From the NCBI RefSeq assembly GCF_004006015.1, contig NZ_CP034766.1:2513001-2577000 (forward strand): a DNA stretch of 64,000 nucleotides, written 5' to 3'. The stretch's first letter is position 1; each line of letters starts with the position of its first letter. The stretch is from Rhodococcus sp. X156. Lineage in GTDB: Bacteria > Actinomycetota > Actinomycetes > Mycobacteriales > Mycobacteriaceae. Position numbers and translations under genes: made by a program. The notes under the pieces were generated by a model. It was not told the origin of the DNA, made no database searches, and saw only the letters and a program-made list of their open reading frames with translations. Of this stretch, positions 54,722 to 63,734 are shown one piece after another.

Positions 54722-57700
54722 TTAGCCGCCGGGCTGGGGCGCCGGCGCGGGCGCCGAGGTGGCCGGAGCGCTCGCTCCGTTGCCGGACGACGTCCCGTTG
54801 CCGCTGGTCCCGCTCCCGGTGGCCGCCTGGCCGTTGGCCTGCTGGTACGCCTTCACGGCCGCGTCCAGCTTGGTCAGCGCCTGCCCGAACTGGCCGAAGT
54901 CACCGCTGGACTGCGCCGTCTTCAGCTCGGCCAGCGCGTTGTTCAGGTTGGTCACCGCCTGCTCCACGCTCTGCCCCGAGGGCGCAGGAGTGCCCGCCGA
55001 CGGTGCCTGCGGCGCGGTCGGTGTGGCGGTCGAGCCCCCGGGCGCCGGGCTGGCCGGTGCCGTGGTGCCCGAGCCGGCCCCGGCCCCGAACACCTGGTCC
55101 AGCGCCTCCGACAGCGTGGACGCGTAGCCCACCTGCCCGTTGTAGCTGACCAGCACGCGGGCCAGCTGCGGGAAGGACGAGCTCTGCGCCGACCGCTCGA
55201 TGTACAGCGGCTCCACGTACAGCAGGCCACCCTGGCCCACCGGCAGGGTCAGCAGGTTGCCGTACTCGATCTTGGTGGACTGCTGCCCCAGCAGGTTGCG
55301 CTCCTTGGACACCGACGGCGCCGAGAGCATCGAGTTCTGCACCTGCTGCGGACCCTGCGTCTGGGTGTCCGTGGGCAGCTTGAGCACGGTGATCTGCCCG
55401 TAAGTGTCCGGATCCGAGCTGGCCGTCATGTACGCGGACAGGAACTCCCGCTTCAGCCCCACCAGCGCGCTGGTCAGCTGGAACGAGGACTTGCCGGTCT
55501 GCGGGTCGGCCGCCTGCACGTAGTACGGCGGCTGCGGCGCCTTGCCGTTGTTGTTGTCCACCGTCGGGTCGTCCGGAACCGACCAGAAGCCGTTGTTCTG
55601 GAAGAACTCCTTGGGGTCGCTCACGTTGTAGCGGGTGAGCAGGTCGCGCTGCACCTTGAACAGGTCCTCCGGGTAGCGGAAGTGCGAGCGCAGCTCGTCG
55701 GAGACCTCGCTGGCCGGCTTGACCACGCCCGGGAACACCCCCTGCCAAGCCTTGAGCACGGGGTCCTTGTCGTCGTTGGCGTACAGCGTCACCGTGCCGT
55801 CGTAGGCGTCCACGGTGGCCTTCACCGAGTTGCGGATGTAGGACACCTGCTTGTCCGGCGCCTGCCGCACGCCCGGCGAGGCCGCCAGGCTGTCCGCCGT
55901 CGCCGCCTCCAGGGAGGTGCGCTGGGCGTAGGGCAGGGAGTCCAGCGTGGTGAAGCCGTCCACGATCCACTGGATGCGCCCGTCCACCACCGCCGGGTAG
56001 GTCTCGCTGTTGGTGGTCAGCCACGGCGCCACGGCGTGCACGCGGTCGCGGGGGTCGCGGTTGAAGATGATCTTGGACTCGTCGGTGACGGCGCTGGAGA
56101 ACAGGATGTTGCGCTCGCCGTACTTGGCGGCGAAGGCCAGCCGGTTCACCCAGCTGCCGATGTCCACCCCGCCCTTGCCGTCGTAGGTGAAGCTGGAGGA
56201 GTCGGTGTCGTACTCCCGCGGCGCCGCACCCTCGACGTCGCCGACGATGGCGTAGTCAGGGTTGGACTTGCCGATCAGCTCGCCGTAGTAGATGCGCGGC
56301 TGGTCCACCGGGATGGTCTGCGACTTGGAGTTGAGGTCGCTCACCGAGTACACCGGGTAGCCCCCGGTGCCGGTGCCGGCGTCGGTCAGCGCGGCGTTGA
56401 CCTTGTTGGCCTGCGCGGCCACGAAGCCGTTGCCGTGGGTGTAGACGGTGTGCTTGTTCACCCAGTTGACCTGGTTGCCGGTCAGCGCGTTCGGCGCCAG
56501 CTCCCGGGCGGCCACGATGTAGTCGCGCAGCTCGCCGTCGGTCTCGTAGCGGTCCACCGACAGCGTGTCCGGGAAGCCGTAGAAGTTCTTCAGCTGCTGC
56601 TGCTGGGTGAAGGTGCGGGAGAGCACCGTGGGGTCGAGCAGGCGCACGTTGGAGATGGTGGCGGTGTCGGTGGCCACGTCCGACGGCGCCACCGTGGCCG
56701 TGCCCGGGTAGTCGACGTAGTTCACCTGCTCGTCGGTGATGCCGTAGGCGGCCCGGGTGGAGTCGATGTTGCGCTGGATCGACTGCGCCTCCCGGTCGGG
56801 GCCGTTGGGGTTGACCGAGAACTGCTGCAGGATGGCCGGCCACGCCGCGCCCACCAGGATGGAGGAGAACACCAGAAGGGCGGTGGCCAGCGCCGGCACC
56901 CGCAGGTCGCGCAGCACCACGCCGGCGAAGAACGCCGCGGCACAGATCACCGCGATGCACAGCAGGATCAGCTTGGCCGGCAGCACCGCGTGCAGGTCGG
57001 TGTAGGAGGCACCGGTGAACTGCGGGTTGCGGTCGCTGGAGAGCAGCTCGTAGCGGTCGAAGAAGTAGGCGACGGCCTTGACCAGCACGAAGGTGCCGGC
57101 CAGCACCGCCAGCTGCACCCGCGCCGCCGTGGTCAGCCGCCCACCCCGGCCGGCCAGGCGCAGCCCGCCGAACAGGTAGTGGGTGACCAGGCTGGCCAGG
57201 AAGGCGAGCACCACCGCGACGAAGACCCAGTCGATGAGGAAGCGGTAGAAGGGCAGGTCGAAGGCGTAGAAGCCGAGGTCGAGCCCGAACTGCGGGTCGG
57301 TCTGACCGAAGCTGGTGCCGTTGAGGAACAGCTGCACCAGCGCCCAGTCGGACTGCCCCACGGCACCGGCGATGACGCCGACCACCACGGGAATGCCGAT
57401 GCCGAACAGCTTCAGCCGGCTCATCACCGCGGTGCGGTAGCGGGCGATCGGGTCGTCCGGCCCGGACACCGGCACGAACACCGGCCGAGTGCGGTAGGCC
57501 AGGTACAGCGCCCCGAACGTCACCGCGCCGATGAACAACCCGACGACGAGGAAGAGCACCAGCTTGGTGATGAGGACCTTGGTGAACACCCCACGGAAAC
57601 CGAGGGCCCCGAACCACTCCCAGTCGATGTAGGTGTTGAGGAAGCGGGAGCCACCGAAGACGAGCACCAGCAGCACGACGCCGGCGGCCAACAGCCACCG

Positions 57701-57748
57701 ACTCCTTCTCGACAATCCGGACATACCAGTGGGTGGGCGCACGGCCAC
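54722..57748 (-). CDS. UPF0182-family large membrane protein
   Basis: 1,008 residues from GTG 57748, chosen because the start (AVRPPTGM, then LSRRSRWLL) matches the family N-terminus; ATG 57724 is shorter. Seven membrane helices occupy about residues 12-330, followed by a large extracytoplasmic domain with RNIDSTRAAYGI, YTHGNGFVAAQANK and GLRREFLSAYM-like segments. The last 80 residues are Ala/Pro/Gly/Ser-rich. The family (COG1615) is conserved in actinobacteria and without a defined function. It begins the conserved neighbourhood with the genes downstream on the chromosome. Confidence 0.93.
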   Translation of the reverse strand: MAVRPPTGMSGLSRRSRWLLAAGVVLLVLVFGGSRFLNTYIDWEWFGALGFRGVFTKVLITKLVLFLVVGLFIGAVTFGALYLAYRTRPVFVPVSGPDDPIARYRTAVMSRLKLFGIGIPVVVGVIAGAVGQSDWALVQLFLNGTSFGQTDPQFGLDLGFYAFDLPFYRFLIDWVFVAVVLAFLASLVTHYLFGGLRLAGRGGRLTTAARVQLAVLAGTFVLVKAVAYFFDRYELLSSDRNPQFTGASYTDLHAVLPAKLILLCIAVICAAAFFAGVVLRDLRVPALATALLVFSSILVGAAWPAILQQFSVNPNGPDREAQSIQRNIDSTRAAYGITDEQVNYVDYPGTATVAPSDVATDTATISNVRLLDPTVLSRTFTQQQQLKNFYGFPDTLSVDRYETDGELRDYIVAARELAPNALTGNQVNWVNKHTVYTHGNGFVAAQANKVNAALTDAGTGTGGYPVYSVSDLNSKSQTIPVDQPRIYYGELIGKSNPDYAIVGDVEGAAPREYDTDSSSFTYDGKGGVDIGSWVNRLAFAAKYGERNILFSSAVTDESKIIFNRDPRDRVHAVAPWLTTNSETYPAVVDGRIQWIVDGFTTLDSLPYAQRTSLEAATADSLAASPGVRQAPDKQVSYIRNSVKATVDAYDGTVTLYANDDKDPVLKAWQGVFPGVVKPASEVSDELRSHFRYPEDLFKVQRDLLTRYNVSDPKEFFQNNGFWSVPDDPTVDNNNGKAPQPPYYVQAADPQTGKSSFQLTSALVGLKREFLSAYMTASSDPDTYGQITVLKLPTDTQTQGPQQVQNSMLSAPSVSKERNLLGQQSTKIEYGNLLTLPVGQGGLLYVEPLYIERSAQSSSFPQLARVLVSYNGQVGYASTLSEALDQVFGAGAGSGTTAPASPAPGGSTATPTAPQAPSAGTPAPSGQSVEQAVTNLNNALAELKTAQSSGDFGQFGQALTKLDAAVKAYQQANGQAATGSGTSGNGTSSGNGASAPATSAPAPAPQPGG

Positions 57749-58010
57749 GAAGCCACACTCCAAGCAGTCGCACGGCGCTGGGCGCCGCTGGGTGGTGTCA
57801 CCGGTCTGACAATTCGGTGATATCGCGCAGTCTACTGACGATGCTGCGTCTCAGCCGCCCGCTTCGCCCTCAGCGCAAGCCCCTGGGCTGCACAGTGCCC
57901 GATTTGTCCCCAGCCTCCGGCGGCCCCGGCGCCGGATGCGTCCCCTGCCAGCAGCCGGCCCAGCAGCAGCCCGTGGGACCGCCCCGTGCCGACCCTGGGA
58001 CCATGGAGCC

Positions 58011-58595
58011 ATGAGCCTGCTGTCACCGTCCGCCCTGTCCACCTGCGTGCGCGAGGTCGTCGCCTTCGTGGACGACGCCGGGTGGGACCAGCCGCCGCAG
58101 CTGTTCGCCCTGGTGCCCACCGCCGAGCTCCTGGAGCGCGAGCCTGACCTGGCCGAGGGACTCTCCAGCGACTCCGAGCTGACCCCGGTGGCCCAGGAGC
58201 CCCTGCCCGGCGGCACCGAGGGCGGCTCCCCCGAGCTGGACGAGGCGCTCGCCGGGATCACCTGGCCGGATGCCGTCGCCGGCTGCGTGCTGGTGCAGGA
58301 GATCCTCATCCTGCCGCCGGAGGCCGAGGCCGAGCTGGACCAGGTGACCGAGCAGACCGCCGACGAGGCCGAGGCCGAGCGGGTGGCCCTGCAGCTGGCC
58401 GCCGAGCACCCCGAGCGGCAGGAGGCCCGGCTGGTGGCGGCAGTGCTGCGCGGCGGGGAGTCGCTGTGCCTGCTGCAGCTGCGTCCCGACGCCGCCCAGC
58501 TGGCCGCCGACCCCGACGCCGAGCCCGAGCTGCTGGAGCACCCCGAGCTGGCCCCGAACCTGGTGGCCGCCCTGCAGGCGACCCTGGAGGAGTAA
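58011..58595 (+). CDS. PPA1309-family protein
   Basis: 194 residues from ATG 58011. Acidic, with DDAGWDQPPQLFALVPTAEL near the start, a LPGGTEGGSPELDEALAGITWP segment, and ARLVAAVLRGGESLCLLQLRP, as in PPA1309 proteins of actinobacteria. Function unknown; the family keeps company with UPF0182 and the YlbL-like protease. Divergent from UPF0182 and convergent with the protease gene. Confidence 0.9.
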   Translation: MSLLSPSALSTCVREVVAFVDDAGWDQPPQLFALVPTAELLEREPDLAEGLSSDSELTPVAQEPLPGGTEGGSPELDEALAGITWPDAVAGCVLVQEILILPPEAEAELDQVTEQTADEAEAERVALQLAAEHPERQEARLVAAVLRGGESLCLLQLRPDAAQLAADPDAEPELLEHPELAPNLVAALQATLEE

Positions 58596-58600
58596 GGCGC

Positions 58601-59626
58601 TCAGCAGCGGGGCGGCTGGCCGCCGGCGTTGACCGTGTTCAGCGCGTCCACCGCGGTGCGCAGGGTGTCCACCTTGATCAGCTCGAGGCCCTCGGGCACC
58701 CGCTGCAGCGCCTCGGCGCAGTTGGCCTGGGGCACCAGGAAGGTGGTCGCCCCGGCCTCCTTGGCCTTGATCATCTTGAACGGGATGCCACCGATGGGAC
58801 CGACCTTGCCGACGCCGTCGATGGTGCCGGTCCCGGCCACGAACTTGCCGCCGTTGAGGGTGCCGGTGGTCAGCTTGTCCACCAGGGCGAGGGCGAACAT
58901 CAGCCCCGCCGAGGGACCGCCGATGTCGGCGAGGTTGAACTCGATGGTGAAGGGCGCGTCCGGCGTGGTGTCGGGAGTGATCCCGATGTAGCCGCGGTCC
59001 TCGTCCTCCGATCCCTGCGCCAGGGTGATGGTGGCCGAGGTCTCCGGGCCGCCGTCGTGGCGGTAGGTGACGCTCACACGCTCGCCTGCCTTGGTGTTCT
59101 TCAACGCCTGCAGGGTCTCGTAGGCGGTGCTCACGGGCTTGCCGTTGACCGACAGCAGCTGGTCACCCGCGGCCAGCACCCCGTCCGCCGGTGAGCCCTG
59201 GGTCAGCGCGCCCACCGTCACCTTGGTCGGCACCTGCAGGTACAGCAGCGCCGCGGCCTCCGCGTTGTTCTCCGACTCGGCGAAGTCCTGGGCATTCTCC
59301 TGCGACACCTGCTCCCGGGTCTTCTCCGGCGGGTAGATCTGGTCGCGCGGCACCAGCGCGTAGCGCCCGCTCACCCACAGCCCGATCGCGCCGAACAGGC
59401 TGATGCCGTCGTTGACGGCCACCGTGGTCATGTTCAGGTTGCCCTCGGTGGGCGCGGTCTCCCGGCCCTGCACCTCCACCACCGGCTTGCCGTCCACCTC
59501 GCCGAGGGTGTTGAACGTCGGTCCGGGGCCCAGCGCGACGTAGGGCACCTGCACCGCTCCCCCGAACCCGCCCAGCACGACGATGAGCACGAGCCCCACG
59601 ATGAGGGTGGTTGTCCGACGCGTCAC
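58601..59626 (-). CDS. YlbL-type PDZ and Lon-like membrane protease
   Basis: 341 residues from GTG 59626. One membrane helix (about 6-28), a PDZ domain (about 125-200; SPADGVLAAGDQLLSVNGK), then a Lon-like S16 proteolytic domain with the Ser-Lys dyad Ser239 (GGPSAG) and Lys284 (GGIPFK). No ATPase domain. YlbL-like enzymes take part in DNA-damage checkpoint recovery in Bacillus by degrading a division inhibitor; the actinobacterial role is not shown. An in-frame reading to 60961 is antisense to the next gene and not real. Confidence 0.92.
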   Translation of the reverse strand: MTRRTTTLIVGLVLIVVLGGFGGAVQVPYVALGPGPTFNTLGEVDGKPVVEVQGRETAPTEGNLNMTTVAVNDGISLFGAIGLWVSGRYALVPRDQIYPPEKTREQVSQENAQDFAESENNAEAAALLYLQVPTKVTVGALTQGSPADGVLAAGDQLLSVNGKPVSTAYETLQALKNTKAGERVSVTYRHDGGPETSATITLAQGSEDEDRGYIGITPDTTPDAPFTIEFNLADIGGPSAGLMFALALVDKLTTGTLNGGKFVAGTGTIDGVGKVGPIGGIPFKMIKAKEAGATTFLVPQANCAEALQRVPEGLELIKVDTLRTAVDALNTVNAGGQPPRC

Positions 59627-59770
59627 GGGGGTCAGCGTAGAGCCCGGTCCTGGCCGGCCCGCTCCGGCAAGCCCGTCCGGTCCGCGCGCCGGTGTGGTCA
59701 GGGGTCGTGTTCGCCCAGAGCGTGCCCCGATGGTGCGGAACCGGCGACTGCTGCCGGGTACCGTTGACCC

Positions 59771-61165
59771 ATGAGTAATCTCCCCTTCGGCTTCTCCGGC
59801 TCCGGTGACGACTCGGGCGACGACGACGAGCGCGGCAAGCGATCCTCGGACAACCCCTTCGGCTTCGGTGGCGGCGGCGCGGGTGGCTTCGACCCCGCGG
59901 CCCTGGGACAGATGCTGACGCAGTTCGGCCAGATGCTCTCCAACGCCGGCAGCTCCAGCGGCCCGGTCAACTACGACCTCGCCCGCCAGCTCGCCGAGCA
60001 GCAGCTGGGCCCGGTCCCCGCGCTCAAGTCCGGTGAGTCCGACGCCGTCCGGGACGCGCTGCGCCTGGCCGAGCTGTGGCTGGACGACGTCACCCCGCTG
60101 CCCGCCGGCTTCCGCCAGGGCGCGGCGTGGACGGCCAAGGACTGGCTGAGCAACACCATGCCCACCTGGCAGCGGCTGTGCGACCCGGTGGCCACCAAGA
60201 TGGCCGGCGCCTGGGTGGAGGGGCTGCCCGACGAGGCCAAGCAGATGCTCGGCCCGATGATGGGCATGATGAGCCAGATGGGCGGGATGGCCTTCGGCTC
60301 CCAGCTGGGCCAGGCCCTGGGCCAGCTGTCCAAGGAGGTCCTCAGCTCCACCGACATCGGGCTGCCGCTCGGCCCGGAGGGCACCGCGGCGCTGCTGCCC
60401 CAGGCCATCGCCACGTTCACCGAGGGACTGGACCGCCCCGACCACGAGGTGATGGTCTACCTCGCCGCCCGCGAGGCCGCCCACCACCGCCTCTTCGCGC
60501 ACGTGCCGTGGCTGCGCCAGCGCATGCTCGCCACCGTGGAGGAGTACGCCAACGGCATCACCGTGGACTTCTCCGCGATGGAGGAGATGGCCCGCAACCT
60601 CGACCCGGCCACCCTGGGCGACCCGGCCGCGCTGGAGCAGGCGCTGAGCCAGGGCACCTTCGGCCCCACCACCTCCCCCGCGCAGAAGGCCGCGCTGCAG
60701 CGGCTGGAGACCCTGCTCGCGCTGGTGGAGGGCTGGGTGGACCACGTGGTGTCCGACGCGGTGCACAACCGGCTGCCCGGCGCCGACGCGCTGCGCGAGA
60801 CCCTGCGCCGCCGCCGCGCCAGCGGGGGCCCCGCCGAGCAGACCTTCGCCACCCTGGTGGGCCTGGAGCTGCGGCCACGGCGGCTGCGCGAGGCCGCCGA
60901 GCTGTGGCGCGTGCTCGCCGAGCGCAGCGACGCCGCCACCCGCGACGCGGTGTGGGCGCACCCTGACCTGCTGCCCAGCTCCGACGACCTGGACGACCCG
61001 GTGGCCTTCGCCGAGCGCTTCCTGATGAGCCGCACCTCCGGCTCGGACAACCCCATGGAGGAGCTCGAGCGCACCATGGCACGGGAGAGCGAGGAGGCCG
61101 CCCGCAAGGACGAGCCCGGCGAGGACGACGGCGACGCCGGCGACGGGCCGAACCTGCAGAAGTAG
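59771..61165 (+). CDS. zinc-dependent metalloprotease (DUF2342, F420-associated type)
   Basis: 464 residues from ATG 59771. A Gly/Asp/Phe-rich low-complexity N-terminus (about 60 residues, with two NPFGF/LPFGF blocks), then the conserved core with RPDHEVMVYLAAREAAHHRLF. Glu235, His238 and His239 in EAAHH substitute for HExxH. A Met-rich GMMSQMGGM loop precedes it. Family of putative zinc hydrolases found in actinobacteria near coenzyme F420-related genes; substrate unknown. Confidence 0.9.
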   Translation: MSNLPFGFSGSGDDSGDDDERGKRSSDNPFGFGGGGAGGFDPAALGQMLTQFGQMLSNAGSSSGPVNYDLARQLAEQQLGPVPALKSGESDAVRDALRLAELWLDDVTPLPAGFRQGAAWTAKDWLSNTMPTWQRLCDPVATKMAGAWVEGLPDEAKQMLGPMMGMMSQMGGMAFGSQLGQALGQLSKEVLSSTDIGLPLGPEGTAALLPQAIATFTEGLDRPDHEVMVYLAAREAAHHRLFAHVPWLRQRMLATVEEYANGITVDFSAMEEMARNLDPATLGDPAALEQALSQGTFGPTTSPAQKAALQRLETLLALVEGWVDHVVSDAVHNRLPGADALRETLRRRRASGGPAEQTFATLVGLELRPRRLREAAELWRVLAERSDAATRDAVWAHPDLLPSSDDLDDPVAFAERFLMSRTSGSDNPMEELERTMARESEEAARKDEPGEDDGDAGDGPNLQK

Positions 61166-61177
61166 GTCCGGCCCCGC

Positions 61178-61840
61178 TCAGTCCAGCGCGTCGGGCGGCG
61201 CCGCAGCCACGTCGTCGTCCGGCTCGCTGTCCTCCGGCTCGCCCCCGCCCGGCTGGCTCCCGCCCTGGTGGCTGGCGGGGGCGTGCTCGGCGGCGGAGAG
61301 GCCCTGCAGGTAGCCGATGGCCCGCTCGGTGAGCGGGTACTGGTGCACCAGCGACCAGAAGCGCGGCGTGTGGCCGGACTCCAGCAGGTGCGCCAGCTCG
61401 TGCACCAGCACGTAGTCCAGCACCCAGGCCGGGGCGGTGCGCAGCCGCTCGCTCACCCGGATGGACGCATCGGCCGGGGTGCACGACGCCCACCGGGTGC
61501 GCATCGCCGGAACCCAGCGCACCACCGCCGGCCGCGCCGTCCCCGCCAGCCACCGCGCGGAGAGCTGCTCCGCGCGGCGCACCAGGTCAGCGTCGGAGCG
61601 TCGGGTACCGGTGGCGCGGCGGCGCTCGGAGCGCTCCAGCTTCTCCAGCATGGTGGCCACCCAGCGGGCCTCCTCGGCCTTGCTCAGCCGCGCCGGCACC
61701 AGCACCACCACGGTGTCGCCCTCCCGGCGGACGCTGACGGTGCGGCGACGCTTGGCGCTGCGGCGCACCTCCACCTTCGGTGCGGTTGACCCGGCGGCCG
61801 GTGCTGGGGAGCTGTGGGGGTCGGCTGGCACGGGTGCCAC
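61178..61840 (-). CDS. M48/YgjP-like zinc metallopeptidase
   Basis: 220 residues from GTG 61840. HELAHLLESGH gives zinc ligands His147 and His151, catalytic Glu148, and His157. An upstream TRWASCTP motif is typical of the WLM/YgjP (SprT-like) proteins. The last 45 residues are Gly/Glu/Asp-rich and probably disordered. Convergent with the DUF2342 gene; its role is unknown. Confidence 0.88.
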   Translation of the reverse strand: MAPVPADPHSSPAPAAGSTAPKVEVRRSAKRRRTVSVRREGDTVVVLVPARLSKAEEARWVATMLEKLERSERRRATGTRRSDADLVRRAEQLSARWLAGTARPAVVRWVPAMRTRWASCTPADASIRVSERLRTAPAWVLDYVLVHELAHLLESGHTPRFWSLVHQYPLTERAIGYLQGLSAAEHAPASHQGGSQPGGGEPEDSEPDDDVAAAPPDALD

Positions 61841-61995
61841 CGTAGCGAGGTCCCCAGGCAGGACCTCCGGCGCCGCTACGCCGTGCGGAGCCCACGAGTG
61901 GTGGGTACCGTCGGTTCCCGCAGCTCAGAGACCCACACTCTCCGAGGTGCGCAGCTACTGACCGTGCAACCCAGGGTCCACGAAGGAGCGCCGCA

Positions 61996-62145
61996 ATGGC
62001 CGACACCTACAACGGGTACTGCGTCAAGTGTCGGGAGAAGCGGGACTTCCAGGGCGAGGTCACCGAGACCAACGGTCGTCGCATGGCCAAGGGCACCTGC
62101 CCGGTGTGCGGCACCAAGATGAACCGCATCCTCGGCAAAGCCTGA
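61996..62145 (+). CDS. DUF5679 small zinc-ribbon protein
   Basis: 49 residues from ATG 61996 behind AAGGAG. Two Cys-x-x-Cys pairs (YCVKCREK and TCPVCGTK) and a basic NGRRMAKG stretch suggest a small zinc ribbon, as in DUF5679. Conserved short neighbour of the metallopeptidase gene in actinobacteria. Function unknown. Confidence 0.88.
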   Translation: MADTYNGYCVKCREKRDFQGEVTETNGRRMAKGTCPVCGTKMNRILGKA

Positions 62146-62150
62146 CTCCG

Positions 62151-63671
62151 GTGCGTCGCCCCGGATTGCGCCGATCCGCAGCGACGCTGCTGGCCCTCGG
62201 GCTGGCCTCCGCCGCACTGGTGGGTACCGGCACGCCCGCGGACGCGGCACCCGAACCAGGCGCCGCGACGACCCTGCCCGGCCCCGGCCCCTACGGCGCG
62301 GCGGGCCGCTGGATCGTGGACGCCGACGGCCGGGTGCTCATCACCAGCGGCGTGAACATGGTGAACAAGCGGGCCCCCTACGCCCCGGACGCGGTGGGCT
62401 TCGACGACGCCGACGCCGCCTTCCTCGCCGCCCACGGCTTCGACAGCGTCCGAGTCGGGGTGATCTGGAAGGCCGTGGAGCCCGAGCCCGGCCGCTACGA
62501 CGACGCCTACCTCGATCGCATCGCCGCCACCGTGGACACCCTGGCCCGGCACGGCGTCACCTCGCTGCTGGACATGCACCAGGACATGTACAACGAGCGC
62601 TTCCAGGGTGAGTTCGCCCCCGACTGGGCGGTGCTCGACGACGGGCTGCCCGCCTGGCCGCAGCTGGGCTTTCCCACCAACCAGTTCCTGCAGCCGGCGC
62701 TCATCCGCGCCTACGACCACTTCCTGGCCAACGACCCCGGCCCCGGCGGCGTGGGTCTGCAGGACCGCTTCGCCGCGGCGTGGGGGCACGTGGCGGCGCG
62801 CTTCGCCGGACGCCCCGGGGTGCTGGGCTACGACGTGCTCAACGAGCCCTGGCCCGGCTCGCAGTGGTTGGGCTGCGTGCTGGCCACCTGCCCCACCTCG
62901 GCGGCCGGGCTCACCGCCCTGCACCAGCGGGTGGGGGCGGCCATCCGCGCCCAGGACCCGCACACCCTGGTGTTCACCGAGCCGTTCTCGCTGGCCAGCG
63001 CGGGCGCACCGATGGTCACCGGCAACGCCGGGGTGGCCAACCAGGGGCTGTCGTACCACCTGTACTGCCCGGTCACCTTCGTCACCGGTGCCGACGCCGG
63101 CTGCGGGTACTTCGACCCCCTGGTGCACGCCAACGCCGACGCGTACTCCCGGGCCACCGGGGCCGCGCTGCTGGTCACCGAGTTCGGCGCCACCAGCAAG
63201 CCCGACGTGCTGGCCGGGGTGGTCGACCGGGCGGCGGCGGCGATGGTGGGCTGGCAGTACTGGGCCTACTGCGGCTGCAACGACCCCACCACCGCCGACC
63301 TGGCCGAGCAGGGGGTGGTGGAGGACCCCGCCGAGCCACCCACCGGCACCAACGTGCGGGCGGAGAAGCTGGCGCTGCTGTCGGTGCCGCACCCCCGGTC
63401 CGTCGCCGGCACGCCGCTGGGCTACTCCTTCGACCGCGCCCGCCACACCCTGTCGCTGCGCTACAGCACCGCCCGCGCCGACGGCGCCGGCACCTTCGCC
63501 GCCGGCGCCCGCAGCACGGTGGCCACCCCGGCCGGGCAGTACCCGACCGGCTACCGGGTGAGCGCGGTGGGCGCGCGGGTGGTCTCCGCCCCCAACGCCG
63601 CGGTGCTGGAGGTGGCCGCCGAGCCGGGAGCCACCGAGGTGAGTGTCAGCGTCTCCCCCGCCCAGCCCTGA
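62151..63671 (+). CDS. secreted GH5 endoglycoceramidase-like hydrolase
   Basis: 506 residues from GTG 62151. Signal peptide (LRRSAATLLALGLASAALV, cleaved near ADA-AP), then a TIM barrel: GVNMVNKRAPY, SVRVGVIWKAVEPEPG, DMHQDMYNE, acid/base Glu232 in LNEPW and nucleophile Glu344 in VTEFGA. The QDMYNE and NKxxPY patterns are those of endoglycosylceramidases, which release oligosaccharide from glycolipids. A C-terminal beta-sandwich follows. It sits between DUF5679 and the partial gene, where the conserved neighbourhood would normally continue. Confidence 0.88.
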   Translation: MRRPGLRRSAATLLALGLASAALVGTGTPADAAPEPGAATTLPGPGPYGAAGRWIVDADGRVLITSGVNMVNKRAPYAPDAVGFDDADAAFLAAHGFDSVRVGVIWKAVEPEPGRYDDAYLDRIAATVDTLARHGVTSLLDMHQDMYNERFQGEFAPDWAVLDDGLPAWPQLGFPTNQFLQPALIRAYDHFLANDPGPGGVGLQDRFAAAWGHVAARFAGRPGVLGYDVLNEPWPGSQWLGCVLATCPTSAAGLTALHQRVGAAIRAQDPHTLVFTEPFSLASAGAPMVTGNAGVANQGLSYHLYCPVTFVTGADAGCGYFDPLVHANADAYSRATGAALLVTEFGATSKPDVLAGVVDRAAAAMVGWQYWAYCGCNDPTTADLAEQGVVEDPAEPPTGTNVRAEKLALLSVPHPRSVAGTPLGYSFDRARHTLSLRYSTARADGAGTFAAGARSTVATPAGQYPTGYRVSAVGARVVSAPNAAVLEVAAEPGATEVSVSVSPAQP

Positions 63672-63734
63672 CCGCTGTCCACAGCTGCGCGAACCCGGCC
63701 CGAGGCGGGGGCTGAGCAGCGCAGAGTGGCCGTC